64,000 nucleotides of DNA from Jhaorihella thermophila (lineage in GTDB: Bacteria; Pseudomonadota; Alphaproteobacteria; Rhodobacterales; Rhodobacteraceae), in contig NZ_FNVD01000002.1 in NCBI RefSeq assembly GCF_900108275.1, forward strand, positions 248,001-312,000, written 5' to 3'. Below, in pieces: positions 43,584 to 51,756 of this stretch. Made by a program: the position numbers and the translations under genes. The notes under the pieces were generated by a model. It was not told where the DNA came from, did not search any database, and was given only the letters and a program-made list of their open reading frames with translations. How positions within the stretch are numbered: position 1 is the stretch's first letter; each line of letters opens with the position of its first letter.

Positions 43584-46361
43584 CTACGCCGCCTTTTCCA
43601 CCCGCACCGCGGCAAACTTGAATTCGGGGATCTTGCCGAAGGGATCCAGCGCGGGATTGGTCAGGATGTTGGCCGCCGCTTCGACATAGGCAAAGGGGAT
43701 GAACACCGTGTCGGGCGCCACCGCGCGATCCATCCGCGCCATCACCTCGACGCTGCCGCGCCGCGTGGTCAGCCGCACCATCCCGCCCGGCTCCACCCCC
43801 AGCTTGCGCAGGGTCGAGGGATGCATGGAACAGTTCGCCTCGGGCTCCACCGCGTCCAGCACCGCCGATCGCCGCGTCATGGTCCCGGTATGCCAGTGCT
43901 CCAGCTGGCGCCCCGTGATCAGCACGAACGGGTATTCCGCATCCGGCGTCTCGTCCGGCGGCAACACGTTGGCAGGGGTGAACCGCGCCCGCCCGCCGGC
44001 GCGGGGGAAGCCGTCGCCAAACACCACAGCCTGCCCCGGATCCTCGGGCGAGAGCGACGGATAGGTCACCGCCCCCTCGGCCTCGAGCCGCTCCCAGGTG
44101 ATGTTGTCAAGCGATCCCATTCCGCGCTTCATCTCGGCAAAGATCTCGCGCGGATGGCCGTAGGACCAATCGAGCCCCAGCCGGTTCGCAAGATCGGTGA
44201 TGATCCGCCAGTCCTCGCGCGCCTGCCCCGGCGGCGGCACGGCGGGGCGGCCCATCTGCACCTGCCGGTTGGTATTGGTCACGGTCCCGGTCTTTTCCGG
44301 CCAGGCACTGGCGGGCAGGATCACGTCGGCAAACATCGCCGTTTCAGTCAAAAAGATGTCCTGCACTACGAGATGCTCAAGCTTTGCCAGCGCCGCCCGG
44401 GCATGATCCACGTCCGGGTCGGACATCGCCGGATTCTCGCCCATGATATACATGCCGCGGATGTCGCCGGCATGGATCGCGTCCATGATCTCGACCACGG
44501 TCAGGCCCTTTTCGGCGCTGAAGTCCTCGCCGCTCCAGACGCCGCCCCAGATCTGGACGAAGCGGCGGCGGATGTCGGCATCGGTCACGGTCTGGTAGTC
44601 GGGCAGGAACATCGGAATGAGGCCCGCATCCGACGCCCCCTGCACGTTGTTCTGACCTCGCAGCGGATGCAGCCCGGTGCCGGGACGCCCCACATTGCCG
44701 GTCATCAGCGCCAGGCTGATGAGACAGCGCGCATTGTCGGTGCCATGCACATGCTGGCTCACACCCATGCCCCAGAAGATCATGCCGGCACGGCCCTTGG
44801 CAAAGGTCCGCGCCGCGGCGCGAATCTCCTCGGCCGGGATGCCGCAATGCTCGGCCATCTTCTCGGGCGGAAAGCCCTTCAGATGCGTCTTCATCTCCTC
44901 CCAGTTCTCGGTGAACCGGGCGATGTAATCGGCGTCATAAAGCTCTTCCTCGACGATGACATGCATCATCGCGTTGAGCAGCGCCACATCCGCGCCGGGC
45001 TTGAATTGCAGCCGGTGCGCGGCGAACCTGCCCAGCCCCACGCCGCGCGGGTCGGCCACGATCAGCTTGCCGCCGCGGCGGGCGAACTGCTTGAAATAGG
45101 TGGCCGCGACAGGGTGGTTCTCGATCGCGTTCGAGCCGATGATAAGCGCCACGTCAGCGTTCTCGATCTCGTTGAAGGTCGCCGTCACCGCGCCGGATCC
45201 GACGTTTTCCAGCAGCGCCGCCACCGAGGACGCATGACAAAGCCGCGTGCAGTGGTCCACGTTGTTGTGACCGAACCCCTGCCGGATCAACTTCTGGAAC
45301 AGATAGGCCTCTTCGTTCGATCCCTTGGCCGACCCGAAGCCCGCGACATAGGTGCCCTTCTGCGCGCGCAACTCCGCCAGCCCCTTGGCCGCGTATTCCA
45401 GCGCCTCCTCCCAAGTCGCCTCGCGGAAATGGGTCAGAGGGTTTGCCGGATCGACGTTCAGCCCCTTGGGCGGTGCGTCCTCACGCCGGATCAGGGGTTT
45501 CGTCAGCCGGTGCGGGTGGTGGATGTAGTCGAAACCGAACCGCCCCTTGACGCAGAGCCGGTTTTCGTTGGCCGGGCCATCCAGCCCCTCGACATAGCGG
45601 ATGCGCCCGTCCTTGACCTTGAAACTCAACTGGCAACCGACACCGCAGAAGGGGCAGACGCTGGCAACCTCTTCGTCGTAATCCGCGCGGTCGCCGACCT
45701 GCGCGTCATCCACGACCGCCGCCGGCATCAGCGCACCGGTGGGACAGGCCTGCACGCATTCGCCGCAGGCCACGCAGGTGGAGGCGCCCATCGGGTCGCG
45801 CTGATCAAAGGCGATGAGCGCATCGAACCCCCGCCCCGACATGCCGATCACGTCGTTGCACTGCACCTCGCGGCAGGCACGGACGCACAGATTGCAGTGG
45901 ATGCAGGCATCCAGATTCACCCGCATCGCCACATGGCTGTCGTCCAGCAGCGGAACCCGGTCCGCGGGGCGCGGGGGAAAGCGGCTTTCGCCGACGCCGT
46001 TCGCCTTTGCCATTTCCGCGAAATGCGACGAGGCATCATGCGGCGGCGCGGGCTGGTCGGCGGCCAGCAGTTCCACCACCATCGCGCGGGCTTTCGCCGC
46101 CCGCGCGCTGTCGGTACTGACAACCATGCCGTCCTCGGCCGGCCGGATGCAGGAGGCAACCAGCGTGCGCTCGCCCTCGACCTCGACCATGCAGGCACGG
46201 CAGTTGCCGTCGGGGCGATAACCCGGCGCCGGCTTGTGGCAGAGATGCGGAATGGTCAGGCCGCGGCCGTTCGCGGCCTCCCAGACGGTCCAGCCCCGGG
46301 GCACGGTGACCTTTTCGCCGTTCAGGGTGAAGGTGACGGTGTCTTTTCCGGCGTCAAGCAT
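43584..46361 (-). CDS. fdhA: NAD-dependent formate dehydrogenase, catalytic alpha subunit (Mo/W)
   Basis: A 925-residue multi-cluster oxidoreductase of the FdsA/FDH1 type that oxidises formate to CO2 (or the reverse). It starts with a [2Fe-2S] ferredoxin domain (Cys41, 54, 57, 71). Two [4Fe-4S] motifs follow (C153IHCNLCVRAC and C196VACGECVQAC), then the molybdopterin-domain cluster CPFCGVGC (236-243) with Cys270. The active-site Cys375-His376 lies in DHCTRLCHASSVA, so it is a Cys rather than Sec enzyme. The C-terminal dinucleotide-binding half is complete. The ATG shares one base with the fdhB stop (TAATG). DHCTRLC and pterin-site wording separate it from NuoG. Whether Mo or W is used is not visible. 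Confidence 0.93.
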   Translation of the reverse strand: MLDAGKDTVTFTLNGEKVTVPRGWTVWEAANGRGLTIPHLCHKPAPGYRPDGNCRACMVEVEGERTLVASCIRPAEDGMVVSTDSARAAKARAMVVELLAADQPAPPHDASSHFAEMAKANGVGESRFPPRPADRVPLLDDSHVAMRVNLDACIHCNLCVRACREVQCNDVIGMSGRGFDALIAFDQRDPMGASTCVACGECVQACPTGALMPAAVVDDAQVGDRADYDEEVASVCPFCGVGCQLSFKVKDGRIRYVEGLDGPANENRLCVKGRFGFDYIHHPHRLTKPLIRREDAPPKGLNVDPANPLTHFREATWEEALEYAAKGLAELRAQKGTYVAGFGSAKGSNEEAYLFQKLIRQGFGHNNVDHCTRLCHASSVAALLENVGSGAVTATFNEIENADVALIIGSNAIENHPVAATYFKQFARRGGKLIVADPRGVGLGRFAAHRLQFKPGADVALLNAMMHVIVEEELYDADYIARFTENWEEMKTHLKGFPPEKMAEHCGIPAEEIRAAARTFAKGRAGMIFWGMGVSQHVHGTDNARCLISLALMTGNVGRPGTGLHPLRGQNNVQGASDAGLIPMFLPDYQTVTDADIRRRFVQIWGGVWSGEDFSAEKGLTVVEIMDAIHAGDIRGMYIMGENPAMSDPDVDHARAALAKLEHLVVQDIFLTETAMFADVILPASAWPEKTGTVTNTNRQVQMGRPAVPPPGQAREDWRIITDLANRLGLDWSYGHPREIFAEMKRGMGSLDNITWERLEAEGAVTYPSLSPEDPGQAVVFGDGFPRAGGRARFTPANVLPPDETPDAEYPFVLITGRQLEHWHTGTMTRRSAVLDAVEPEANCSMHPSTLRKLGVEPGGMVRLTTRRGSVEVMARMDRAVAPDTVFIPFAYVEAAANILTNPALDPFGKIPEFKFAAVRVEKAA

Positions 46362-48049
46362 TACAACTCCTCCCCGAAATGTTTGATGGCCAACCGGATC
46401 GGGTTCGGCGCGGCCTGCCCCAGCCCGCAGATCGAGGCATCGGCCATCACCTGGCAGAGTTCCTCCAGCAGGCCCTGATCCCAGCGGTCGGCCTGCATCA
46501 GCTGCACCGCCTTGGCGCAGCCCACCCGGCAGGGGGTGCACTGGCCACAGCTTTCATCCTCGAAAAAGCGCAGCATGTTCAGCGCCGCCTCGCGCACCGA
46601 ATCCTTGTCCGACAGCACCACCACCGCGGCCGAACCGATAAAGCTCCCGTGCGGTTGCAGCGTGTCGAAATCGAGCGGCACGTCATCCAGCGTCGCGGGC
46701 AATATCCCCGAGGACGGCCCGCCCGGCTGCCAGGCGCGGAATTCGTGCCCCTCGGCCATGCCGCCGGCGGCCTCGATCACATCGCGGATGGTGGACCCCG
46801 CCGGCAGCAGATAGACCCCCGGTTTCGCCACCCGCCCCGAGACGGAATAGCTGCGCAGGCCCCGGCGGCCGTTCTTTACCACGCCGCCGAAAACCTCCGG
46901 CCCCTCGCGGCAGATGCGCCCGACCCAGTAGAGCGTTTCGACATTGTTCACCAGCGTCGGGCGGCCGAACACGCCCACCTGCGCGACGAAGGGCGGGCGG
47001 TGGCGCGGCAGGCCGCGCTTGCCCTCGATCGATTCGATCATCGCGGATTCTTCACCGCAGATATAGGCCCCGGCGCCGCGCCGCAGGTCGATGTAGCCGG
47101 GCGCGACGATGCCCGCCCGCTCCAGCGCGGCGATCTCTTCGCGCAGGATATGCAGCACGGCGGGATATTCGTCGCGCATGTAGATGAAGACCTTTTCGGC
47201 CTCGATCACCCAGGCGGCGATCAGCGCGCCTTCGAGAAACAGATGCGGCGTGCGCTCCAGATAGTAACGGTCCTTGAAGGTGCCCGGCTCGCCCTCGTCC
47301 CCGTTCACCGCCAGATAGCGCGGCCCCGGCTCGGCCCGGACGAACTGCCACTTGCGGCCCGACGGGAAACCGGCCCCGCCCAGACCCCGCAGGCCCGAAG
47401 ACAGGACGGTTTCGGCGACCGCCTCCGGGTCGCCCTCGCGGCGCAGGCGTTCCAGTTGTTCGTATCCTCCCGCCGCCCGGTAGGCCTCGAAGCCTTCGTA
47501 ATCGGGGATGATGGGCGAGAAATCCCCGGCGGCGATCACCTCTTGCACCTTCTCGGGCGTGGCGTGATCGACATGGCGATGCCCGACCTCGGCCACCGGC
47601 GCGGTGTCGCAGCGGCCCATGCAGGGGGCCCGCAGGACGCGCACCTCGGACGGATCCAGCCCGCTTTCCAGCGCGTCGCGCAACTGCCGGGCCCCGGCCA
47701 TCTCGCAGCTGAGCGAATCGCAGACCCGGATGGTCAGGGCCGGTGGCGGGGTCTCGCCCTCTTTCACCACGTCGAAATGGGCGTAGAAGGTGGCGACCTC
47801 GTAGACCTCGGCCTGAGACAGTTTCATCTCGGCGGCCAGCGCGGCGATGTGATCGGCGGACAGGTGGCCGAATGCGTCCTGCACCAGGTGCAGAAACTCG
47901 ATCAGCAGGTCGCGGCGGCGCGGCCGGTCGCCCAGAAGGCGCTGGATGTCGGCCATCGCGGCATCGGAATACTGCCGCCCCTTGGGCGTGCGCCGGCCCT
48001 TGCCCCGGCCCGATTTCCAGACCCCCGCCCGTTCGTCCAATGGTGCCAT
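46361..48049 (-). CDS. fdhB: Formate dehydrogenase beta subunit, fused NuoE/NuoF-like, FMN and NAD binding
   Basis: A 562-residue fusion. Residues about 20-150 are NuoE-like with the [2Fe-2S] ligands in VCDSLSCEMAG and LRAPCMGRCDTAP. Residues about 190-560 are NuoF-like: GLRGLGGAGFPSGRKW and VNGDEGEPGTFKDR bind FMN/NADH, and a [4Fe-4S] motif ESCGQCTPCRVGC lies near the end. In FdsABG-type enzymes these are two proteins. The fusion matches the FDH1 type of Methylobacterium. GGAGGA lies 4 nt before the ATG at 48049. It is the first gene of fdhBA. A 24-bp tandem repeat lies about 95-140 bp upstream of the start. Confidence 0.93.
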   Translation of the reverse strand: MAPLDERAGVWKSGRGKGRRTPKGRQYSDAAMADIQRLLGDRPRRRDLLIEFLHLVQDAFGHLSADHIAALAAEMKLSQAEVYEVATFYAHFDVVKEGETPPPALTIRVCDSLSCEMAGARQLRDALESGLDPSEVRVLRAPCMGRCDTAPVAEVGHRHVDHATPEKVQEVIAAGDFSPIIPDYEGFEAYRAAGGYEQLERLRREGDPEAVAETVLSSGLRGLGGAGFPSGRKWQFVRAEPGPRYLAVNGDEGEPGTFKDRYYLERTPHLFLEGALIAAWVIEAEKVFIYMRDEYPAVLHILREEIAALERAGIVAPGYIDLRRGAGAYICGEESAMIESIEGKRGLPRHRPPFVAQVGVFGRPTLVNNVETLYWVGRICREGPEVFGGVVKNGRRGLRSYSVSGRVAKPGVYLLPAGSTIRDVIEAAGGMAEGHEFRAWQPGGPSSGILPATLDDVPLDFDTLQPHGSFIGSAAVVVLSDKDSVREAALNMLRFFEDESCGQCTPCRVGCAKAVQLMQADRWDQGLLEELCQVMADASICGLGQAAPNPIRLAIKHFGEEL

Positions 48050-48143
48050 GCTGTCCTCCAAGCCTCGCGCGTGGCCGTCGCCCGCCTCGGGATACCGCCG
48101 AATGCGACGCGAAAATTGCCCGTTAGCGAACACTTGCCACACT

Positions 48144-48191
48144 AAAGGCGTCACCTGGTCATGCAACAAAGGCGTCACCTGGTCATGCAAC
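48144..48191. repeat. Perfect 24-bp tandem duplication upstream of fdhB
   Basis: Two identical 24-bp units, 48144-48167 and 48168-48191, each beginning AAAGGCGTCACC and ending TGGTCATGCAAC. The units lie about 95-142 bp before the fdhB start codon. They could be a doubled regulator site (formate dehydrogenase operons often have a LysR-type activator) or a recent slippage product. Confidence 0.95.
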
Positions 48192-48329
48192 AGGTCCGAC
48201 AACCCGCCGCGGCCTCGCGTCCAGAGTCGGGCGCGCCGATTGGAACCGCCTGTCGCGCATCCGGCACGAAACGATGCAGTCGAGAAACATCTTTTCTGCC
48301 CGCCACCTCTTGGCTTTCGCCAACTGCTC

Positions 48330-48349
48330 ATATTAGGATGTTGGAATAT
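48330..48349. promoter_or_regulatory. Operator-like dyad upstream of mrp (sulfur-regulon motif, site 1)
   Basis: The sequence ATATTAGGATGTTGGAATAT has half-sites ATATT and AATAT separated by 10 nt. It lies 24 nt before the mrp ATG. Two close relatives occur between tsuA and dsrE2. The shared core (AG-ATGTT-G) beyond the dyad argues against chance. ArsR-family persulfide sensors of the SqrR/BigR type commonly control such genes, but the binding protein is not in this window. Confidence 0.55.
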
Positions 48350-48372
48350 CAATACCGGAGGCCGGACCGCCC

Positions 48373-49473
48373 ATGAAGAAAGTCATTCTCGCCCGTCTTT
48401 CCACCATCCCCGTGGCCGGGGTTCATCCCGATCTCGTGCTGTCGGGGATGATCACCGAACGCGACGTGGCCATCGACGGCGGCAAGGTCGTTATCTCGGT
48501 GAACATCCCCGAAAGTTTCAAGGGCGATCTGGCCGAGTTGAAACAGGCCATCGAGGACAAGCTGGCCGGGCTGGACGGCATCGACAACCTTCTGGTCGTG
48601 ATGACGGCCGAGCGTCCCGCGCCCAAGGCACCCGAGCCGCCCAAGCTCAAGAAACGCCCGACCGAGGCGCCGGGTCGCGACATGCGCCCGCTGTCGGCCC
48701 CGGTGCCGGGGATCAAGACCATCGTCGCCGTGGCCTCGGGCAAGGGCGGGGTGGGCAAGTCCACCACCGCCGTCAATCTCGCGCTTGCGCTGGCATCGCT
48801 TGGGCTGAAGGTGGGGCTTCTGGATGCTGACATCTACGGACCGTCGCTGCCGCGGTTGATGGACATACACGACCGCCCGGCGATCGAGGACGACCGCGTG
48901 ATCCCGATCGAGAAATACGGGATCAAGACCATGTCCATGGGATTCCTGATGGAAGAGGACAACCCGGTGATCTGGCGCGGGCCGATGGTGGTGTCGGCGC
49001 TGATGCAGATGACGCGCGAGGTGGACTGGGGCGAACTGGACGTGATGGTGCTGGACATGCCGCCGGGCACGGGCGATGCGCAGCTCACCATGGCCCAGCA
49101 GGTGCCGCTGCAGGGGGCGGTGATCGTGTCCACGCCGCAGGACCTGGCGCTGATCGACGCCCGCAAGGGGTTGAAGATGTTCAAGAACGTGGACGTGCCG
49201 ATCTTTGGCATCATCGAGAACATGTCCACCTTTGTCTGCCCGCATTGCGGCGGGGAATCGCATATCTTCGGCCATGGCGGCGCGGAACAGGACGCGCACC
49301 GGCTGGGAGTGCCGTTTCTTGGCGCGATCCCACTCGACATGGCGATCCGCGAGAACTCGGACGCCGGCACGCCGGTCGTGGTGTCGCAGCCCGACGGACC
49401 GCATGCCCAGGCCTATCGCAAGATCGCGATGAACGTGGCTGCGCGACTGTTCCCCGAGGCGGACGAGGACTGA
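48373..49473 (+). CDS. mrp: Mrp/ApbC/NBP35-family iron-sulfur carrier P-loop ATPase
   Basis: A 366-residue protein. An N-terminal MIP18/DUF59-like domain (about residues 1-80) is joined by a Pro/Lys linker to the ATPase domain. The deviant Walker A is SGKGGVGKSTT (122-132), followed by LLDADIYGPSLPRL, VLDMPPGTGDAQLT and the cluster-binding C289PHC292 motif. Mrp proteins hold and transfer [4Fe-4S] clusters to apo-enzymes. It is divergent from fdhBA and faces the sulfur genes; both neighbours need several Fe-S clusters. A motif shared with the tsuA and dsrE2 promoters lies just upstream. Confidence 0.93.
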   Translation: MKKVILARLSTIPVAGVHPDLVLSGMITERDVAIDGGKVVISVNIPESFKGDLAELKQAIEDKLAGLDGIDNLLVVMTAERPAPKAPEPPKLKKRPTEAPGRDMRPLSAPVPGIKTIVAVASGKGGVGKSTTAVNLALALASLGLKVGLLDADIYGPSLPRLMDIHDRPAIEDDRVIPIEKYGIKTMSMGFLMEEDNPVIWRGPMVVSALMQMTREVDWGELDVMVLDMPPGTGDAQLTMAQQVPLQGAVIVSTPQDLALIDARKGLKMFKNVDVPIFGIIENMSTFVCPHCGGESHIFGHGGAEQDAHRLGVPFLGAIPLDMAIRENSDAGTPVVVSQPDGPHAQAYRKIAMNVAARLFPEADED

Positions 49474-49574
49474 GCGCCCCGCGCCGGCATCGACGCGCCA
49501 GGAACATCGGGGCCCGGGGTTCGACGCTCGGAACCTCTGATTTGACGTCTTGTGCCTTGACCCTTCGGCCTGGC

Positions 49575-50663
49575 TCAGACCCAGGCTTCCATGATCTTCA
49601 TGCCGATGATCCCGCCGATCACGATGAAGGCGAAGGTGATGAACGACCCCATCGCCAATGTCGAGACCCCGGTGACTGCCTGGCCGATCGTGCAGCCCAG
49701 CGCCACCACGCCGCCGACGCCCATCAGGATCGCGCCGACAAGGTTGCGCAGCGTGTCCTGCGCGTCGGAAAACGTTGCCAGGTGGAACCGGCCCTGCGTA
49801 ACCGCACCGATGAACGCCCCGATCAGCGCACCGACCGTGGTGGTGACGGCAAAGCTGGGCGCCTCGAATGCGGTAAAGCGCATGAAGTAGTCGATGGAAT
49901 CGCCAGCGGGCCGCACATAGCTGAGCGAGGCCAGCGTCGGGTTGTCGGCGAACTCGTCGAAGGTGATCGCGGTCAGCAGCCAGCCCGCGACCACGCACAA
50001 CCCGACACCGAGGCCCGCGATCACATGCGGGGCCGAGCTGCGGAATCCCTTGTCCTTGAAGCACCACAGCAGGATCGCGCCGGCGATCCCAAGCACGCTG
50101 ATCAACCCCGCCGTGGCCGCGTCGATGCCGGTCAGGCTGGCCAGCACGCTGCCGACCCGCTGGTCGGCCAGACCGAATTCGCCCAGATCCGTGGTCATCG
50201 CGCCGACCACCGCCACCCGCGCGGGACCGAACAGCCCGCCGATGGTCATGTAGGCAGTCCCCCCGATCAGCCACAGCACGATCAGCGACCGCAAGTCGCC
50301 GCTGCCCGCGCGAACGAGGTTCCTGGACACGCAACCGCCCGAGAACACCATGCCAATCCCGAAGATCAGCCCGCCCAGCATATGCCCGCCCCAGGCGAAG
50401 GTCGGCGAGACATATATGCTGAAGCTCATATCGGCGATTCCGGCGCGTTCCAGAAAAAAGACGCCGATGATCGCCACCGCAGAGGACGTGAGCCAGGATC
50501 GGAACCGCCGATAGTCGCCAAAGGACATTATGTCCGAGATCGATCCCATCGTGCAGAAATTCGTGCGCTGGATGATGAAGCCGAATATTGCGCCGATCGC
50601 CAGCCCGCCCCACAGGATCCATGTGGAGGCATTCTCGACAGCGGCTTCCCTCAGGCTTTCCAT
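49575..50663 (-). CDS. tsuA: YeeE/YedE (TsuA-like) thiosulfate/sulfur transporter
   Basis: A 362-residue membrane protein with two YeeE/YedE-type repeats and about nine or ten helices. Conserved cysteines lie in the pore-type motifs RTNFCTMG (Cys37), GGCVSRNLVRAG (Cys111) and GCTIGQAVTG (Cys324), as in TsuA, where cysteines relay thiosulfate through the membrane. It is divergent from dsrE2-tusA with 273 bp between the starts. In other bacteria tsuA neighbours a TusA-like TsuB, here matched by the nearby tusA. It would bring thiosulfate or sulfane sulfur into the cytoplasm for the Dsr pathway. The exact substrate is inferred. Confidence 0.85.
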   Translation of the reverse strand: MESLREAAVENASTWILWGGLAIGAIFGFIIQRTNFCTMGSISDIMSFGDYRRFRSWLTSSAVAIIGVFFLERAGIADMSFSIYVSPTFAWGGHMLGGLIFGIGMVFSGGCVSRNLVRAGSGDLRSLIVLWLIGGTAYMTIGGLFGPARVAVVGAMTTDLGEFGLADQRVGSVLASLTGIDAATAGLISVLGIAGAILLWCFKDKGFRSSAPHVIAGLGVGLCVVAGWLLTAITFDEFADNPTLASLSYVRPAGDSIDYFMRFTAFEAPSFAVTTTVGALIGAFIGAVTQGRFHLATFSDAQDTLRNLVGAILMGVGGVVALGCTIGQAVTGVSTLAMGSFITFAFIVIGGIIGMKIMEAWV

Positions 50664-50742
50664 GTTCTTGTCGTTCCCTGTTGCACAGGCGCGGCACGCC
50701 CGCTTCCTCCCTCGGCCACATCGCGCGGGGTCTCAAAATCAC

Positions 50743-50762
50743 TTATTAGCATGTTTGAGTAT
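50743..50762. promoter_or_regulatory. Operator-like dyad upstream of tsuA (sulfur-regulon motif, site 2)
   Basis: The sequence TTATTAGCATGTTTGAGTAT aligns without gaps to the site before mrp and to the complement of the site before dsrE2. It lies about 80 nt before the tsuA start on the other strand, inside the divergent tsuA/dsrE2 gap. The dyad ends match ATATT-N10-AATAT at 8 of 10 positions. Confidence 0.55.
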
Positions 50763-50880
50763 TTCGTCTGCAAGAATCTTTTCCGAATCTTTTCCGGCGC
50801 GTCAGGATCGCGCGTCAAGCCGCCCGGCGCCGCGCCGCCGGCTCGGACCCGAAGGGATTGCTCGCTTGACCGGTCACAGA

Positions 50881-50900
50881 ACATTCAATTATGCTAATAT
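50881..50900. promoter_or_regulatory. Operator-like dyad upstream of dsrE2 (sulfur-regulon motif, site 3)
   Basis: On the minus strand the sequence is ATATTAGCATAATTGAATGT, which aligns to sites 1 and 2. It lies 36 nt before the dsrE2 ATG, a position where a repressor could block the promoter. The pair of sites 2 and 3 spans the divergent tsuA/dsrE2 promoter region. Confidence 0.55.
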
Positions 50901-50936
50901 GAATGGCAAAGCGAAGCGACCATGGGAGGAGAGCCG

Positions 50937-51440
50937 ATGCTGGATGCTGCGCAGCTGGAAAACAGCAAGAGCATGTCGATTATCGTGACCAAGGGGTCGC
51001 TCGACTGGGCCTATCCGCCCTTCATCCTGGCGTCCACCGCGGCGTCGATGGATCTGGAGGTGACGATGTTCTTTACCTTCTACGGGCTGCCGCTGCTCAA
51101 GAAGGAGATGAACCCCAAATTCACGACCGTCGGCAACGCGGCGATGGAAATGCCGATGATGGGCACCCATATCGCAATGCCCAACATCGTGGGCGTGCTG
51201 CCGGGCGTGGGCGCCATGGCCGGCACGATGATGAAGAATCTCATGGCCAAGAAGGGCGTCGCTCCGCTGGAGGACCTGCGCGAGGCCTGCGTGGAACTCG
51301 ACGTGCGCATGATCGCCTGCCAGATGACCATGGACCTGTTCGAATACTCGCCCGAAGACATGATTGACGGGATCGAGCTTGGCGGCGCCGCCACCTATAT
51401 CGAGACCGCCTCGAAATCCGACATCAACCTTTTCATCTGA
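50937..51440 (+). CDS. dsrE2: DsrE2-like sulfurtransferase (DsrE/DsrF superfamily)
   Basis: A 167-residue DsrE/F-fold protein of the DsrE2 type. SIIVTKGSLDWAYPPFILA at the N-terminus, FFTFYGLPLLKKE and the C-terminal RMIACQMTMDLF with Cys128 are characteristic; a second Cys is at 118. In purple sulfur bacteria DsrE2 is encoded with TusA and a rhodanese and takes part in cytoplasmic persulfide relay. GGAGGA 6 nt before the ATG at 50937 selects this start over one 15 nt upstream. It is followed by tusA after 33 bp. The rhodanese partner is missing here. Confidence 0.9.
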   Translation: MLDAAQLENSKSMSIIVTKGSLDWAYPPFILASTAASMDLEVTMFFTFYGLPLLKKEMNPKFTTVGNAAMEMPMMGTHIAMPNIVGVLPGVGAMAGTMMKNLMAKKGVAPLEDLREACVELDVRMIACQMTMDLFEYSPEDMIDGIELGGAATYIETASKSDINLFI

Positions 51441-51473
51441 CGACTGATCGCGACTCTGAAAGGAACTGACCGA

Positions 51474-51698
51474 ATGGCTGAACAGACGCTCAATGCCGAA
51501 GGGCTGAACTGCCCGCTGCCCATCATCAAGGCCAAGAAGATGCTCAAGACCATGGCGCCGGGCGACGTACTGAACGTGCGCGCCACCGATCCCGGCTCGG
51601 TCGCCGACTTTGCCGCCTTCTGCAACCAGACCGGCAACGAATTGCTCAGCTCGGGCTCCGAAGGCGAGGTCTATACCTTCCAGATCAAGCGCGGCTGA
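51474..51698 (+). CDS. tusA: TusA-family sulfur carrier protein
   Basis: A 74-residue TusA-fold carrier with the persulfide Cys13 in the CPxP motif GLNCPLPIIKAKK. It follows dsrE2 by 33 bp with an AAAGGAAC-type ribosome site, and a hairpin terminator comes after. In sulfur oxidisers with the reverse Dsr pathway, TusA passes sulfane sulfur to DsrEFH and DsrC. Position beside dsrE2, tsuA and the dsr operon supports this role rather than only tRNA thiolation. Length is normal. Confidence 0.94.
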   Translation: MAEQTLNAEGLNCPLPIIKAKKMLKTMAPGDVLNVRATDPGSVADFAAFCNQTGNELLSSGSEGEVYTFQIKRG

Positions 51699-51715
51699 AC
51701 CCGCGCGCGCCATTC

Positions 51716-51745
51716 GGCACCCGTCCGGCGCGGCGGGTGCCTTTT
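51716..51745 (+). terminator. Intrinsic terminator after dsrE2-tusA
   Basis: An 8-bp perfect stem GGCACCCG/CGGGTGCC with a 10-nt loop is followed by TTTT, 18 nt after the tusA stop. It lies between the convergent tusA and dsrN genes. On the other strand only AAAA precedes the stem, so termination is mainly rightward. Confidence 0.85.
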
Positions 51746-51756
51746 CATTGCGCGGG

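Larger units (their letters stand above)
48050..48372. other. 323-bp divergent promoter region between fdhBA and mrp
   Basis: No gene is supported. The region holds a perfect 24-bp tandem duplication (48144-48191) on the fdhB side and a 20-bp operator-like dyad (48330-48349) on the mrp side. In-frame translation upstream of fdhB across the repeats is not protein-like. It probably contains two divergent promoters with separate control elements. Confidence 0.6.

Noticed and set aside
43410-46478. A 1022-codon plus-strand open frame opposite fdhA
   Set aside because: It is a mirror frame of a gene with complete cofactor motifs; no independent evidence.
43584-48049. Complex I genes nuoG and nuoEF
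   Set aside because: The alpha subunit has the formate-dehydrogenase active-site motif DHCTRLCH and a full molybdopterin domain, and no other nuo genes are present.
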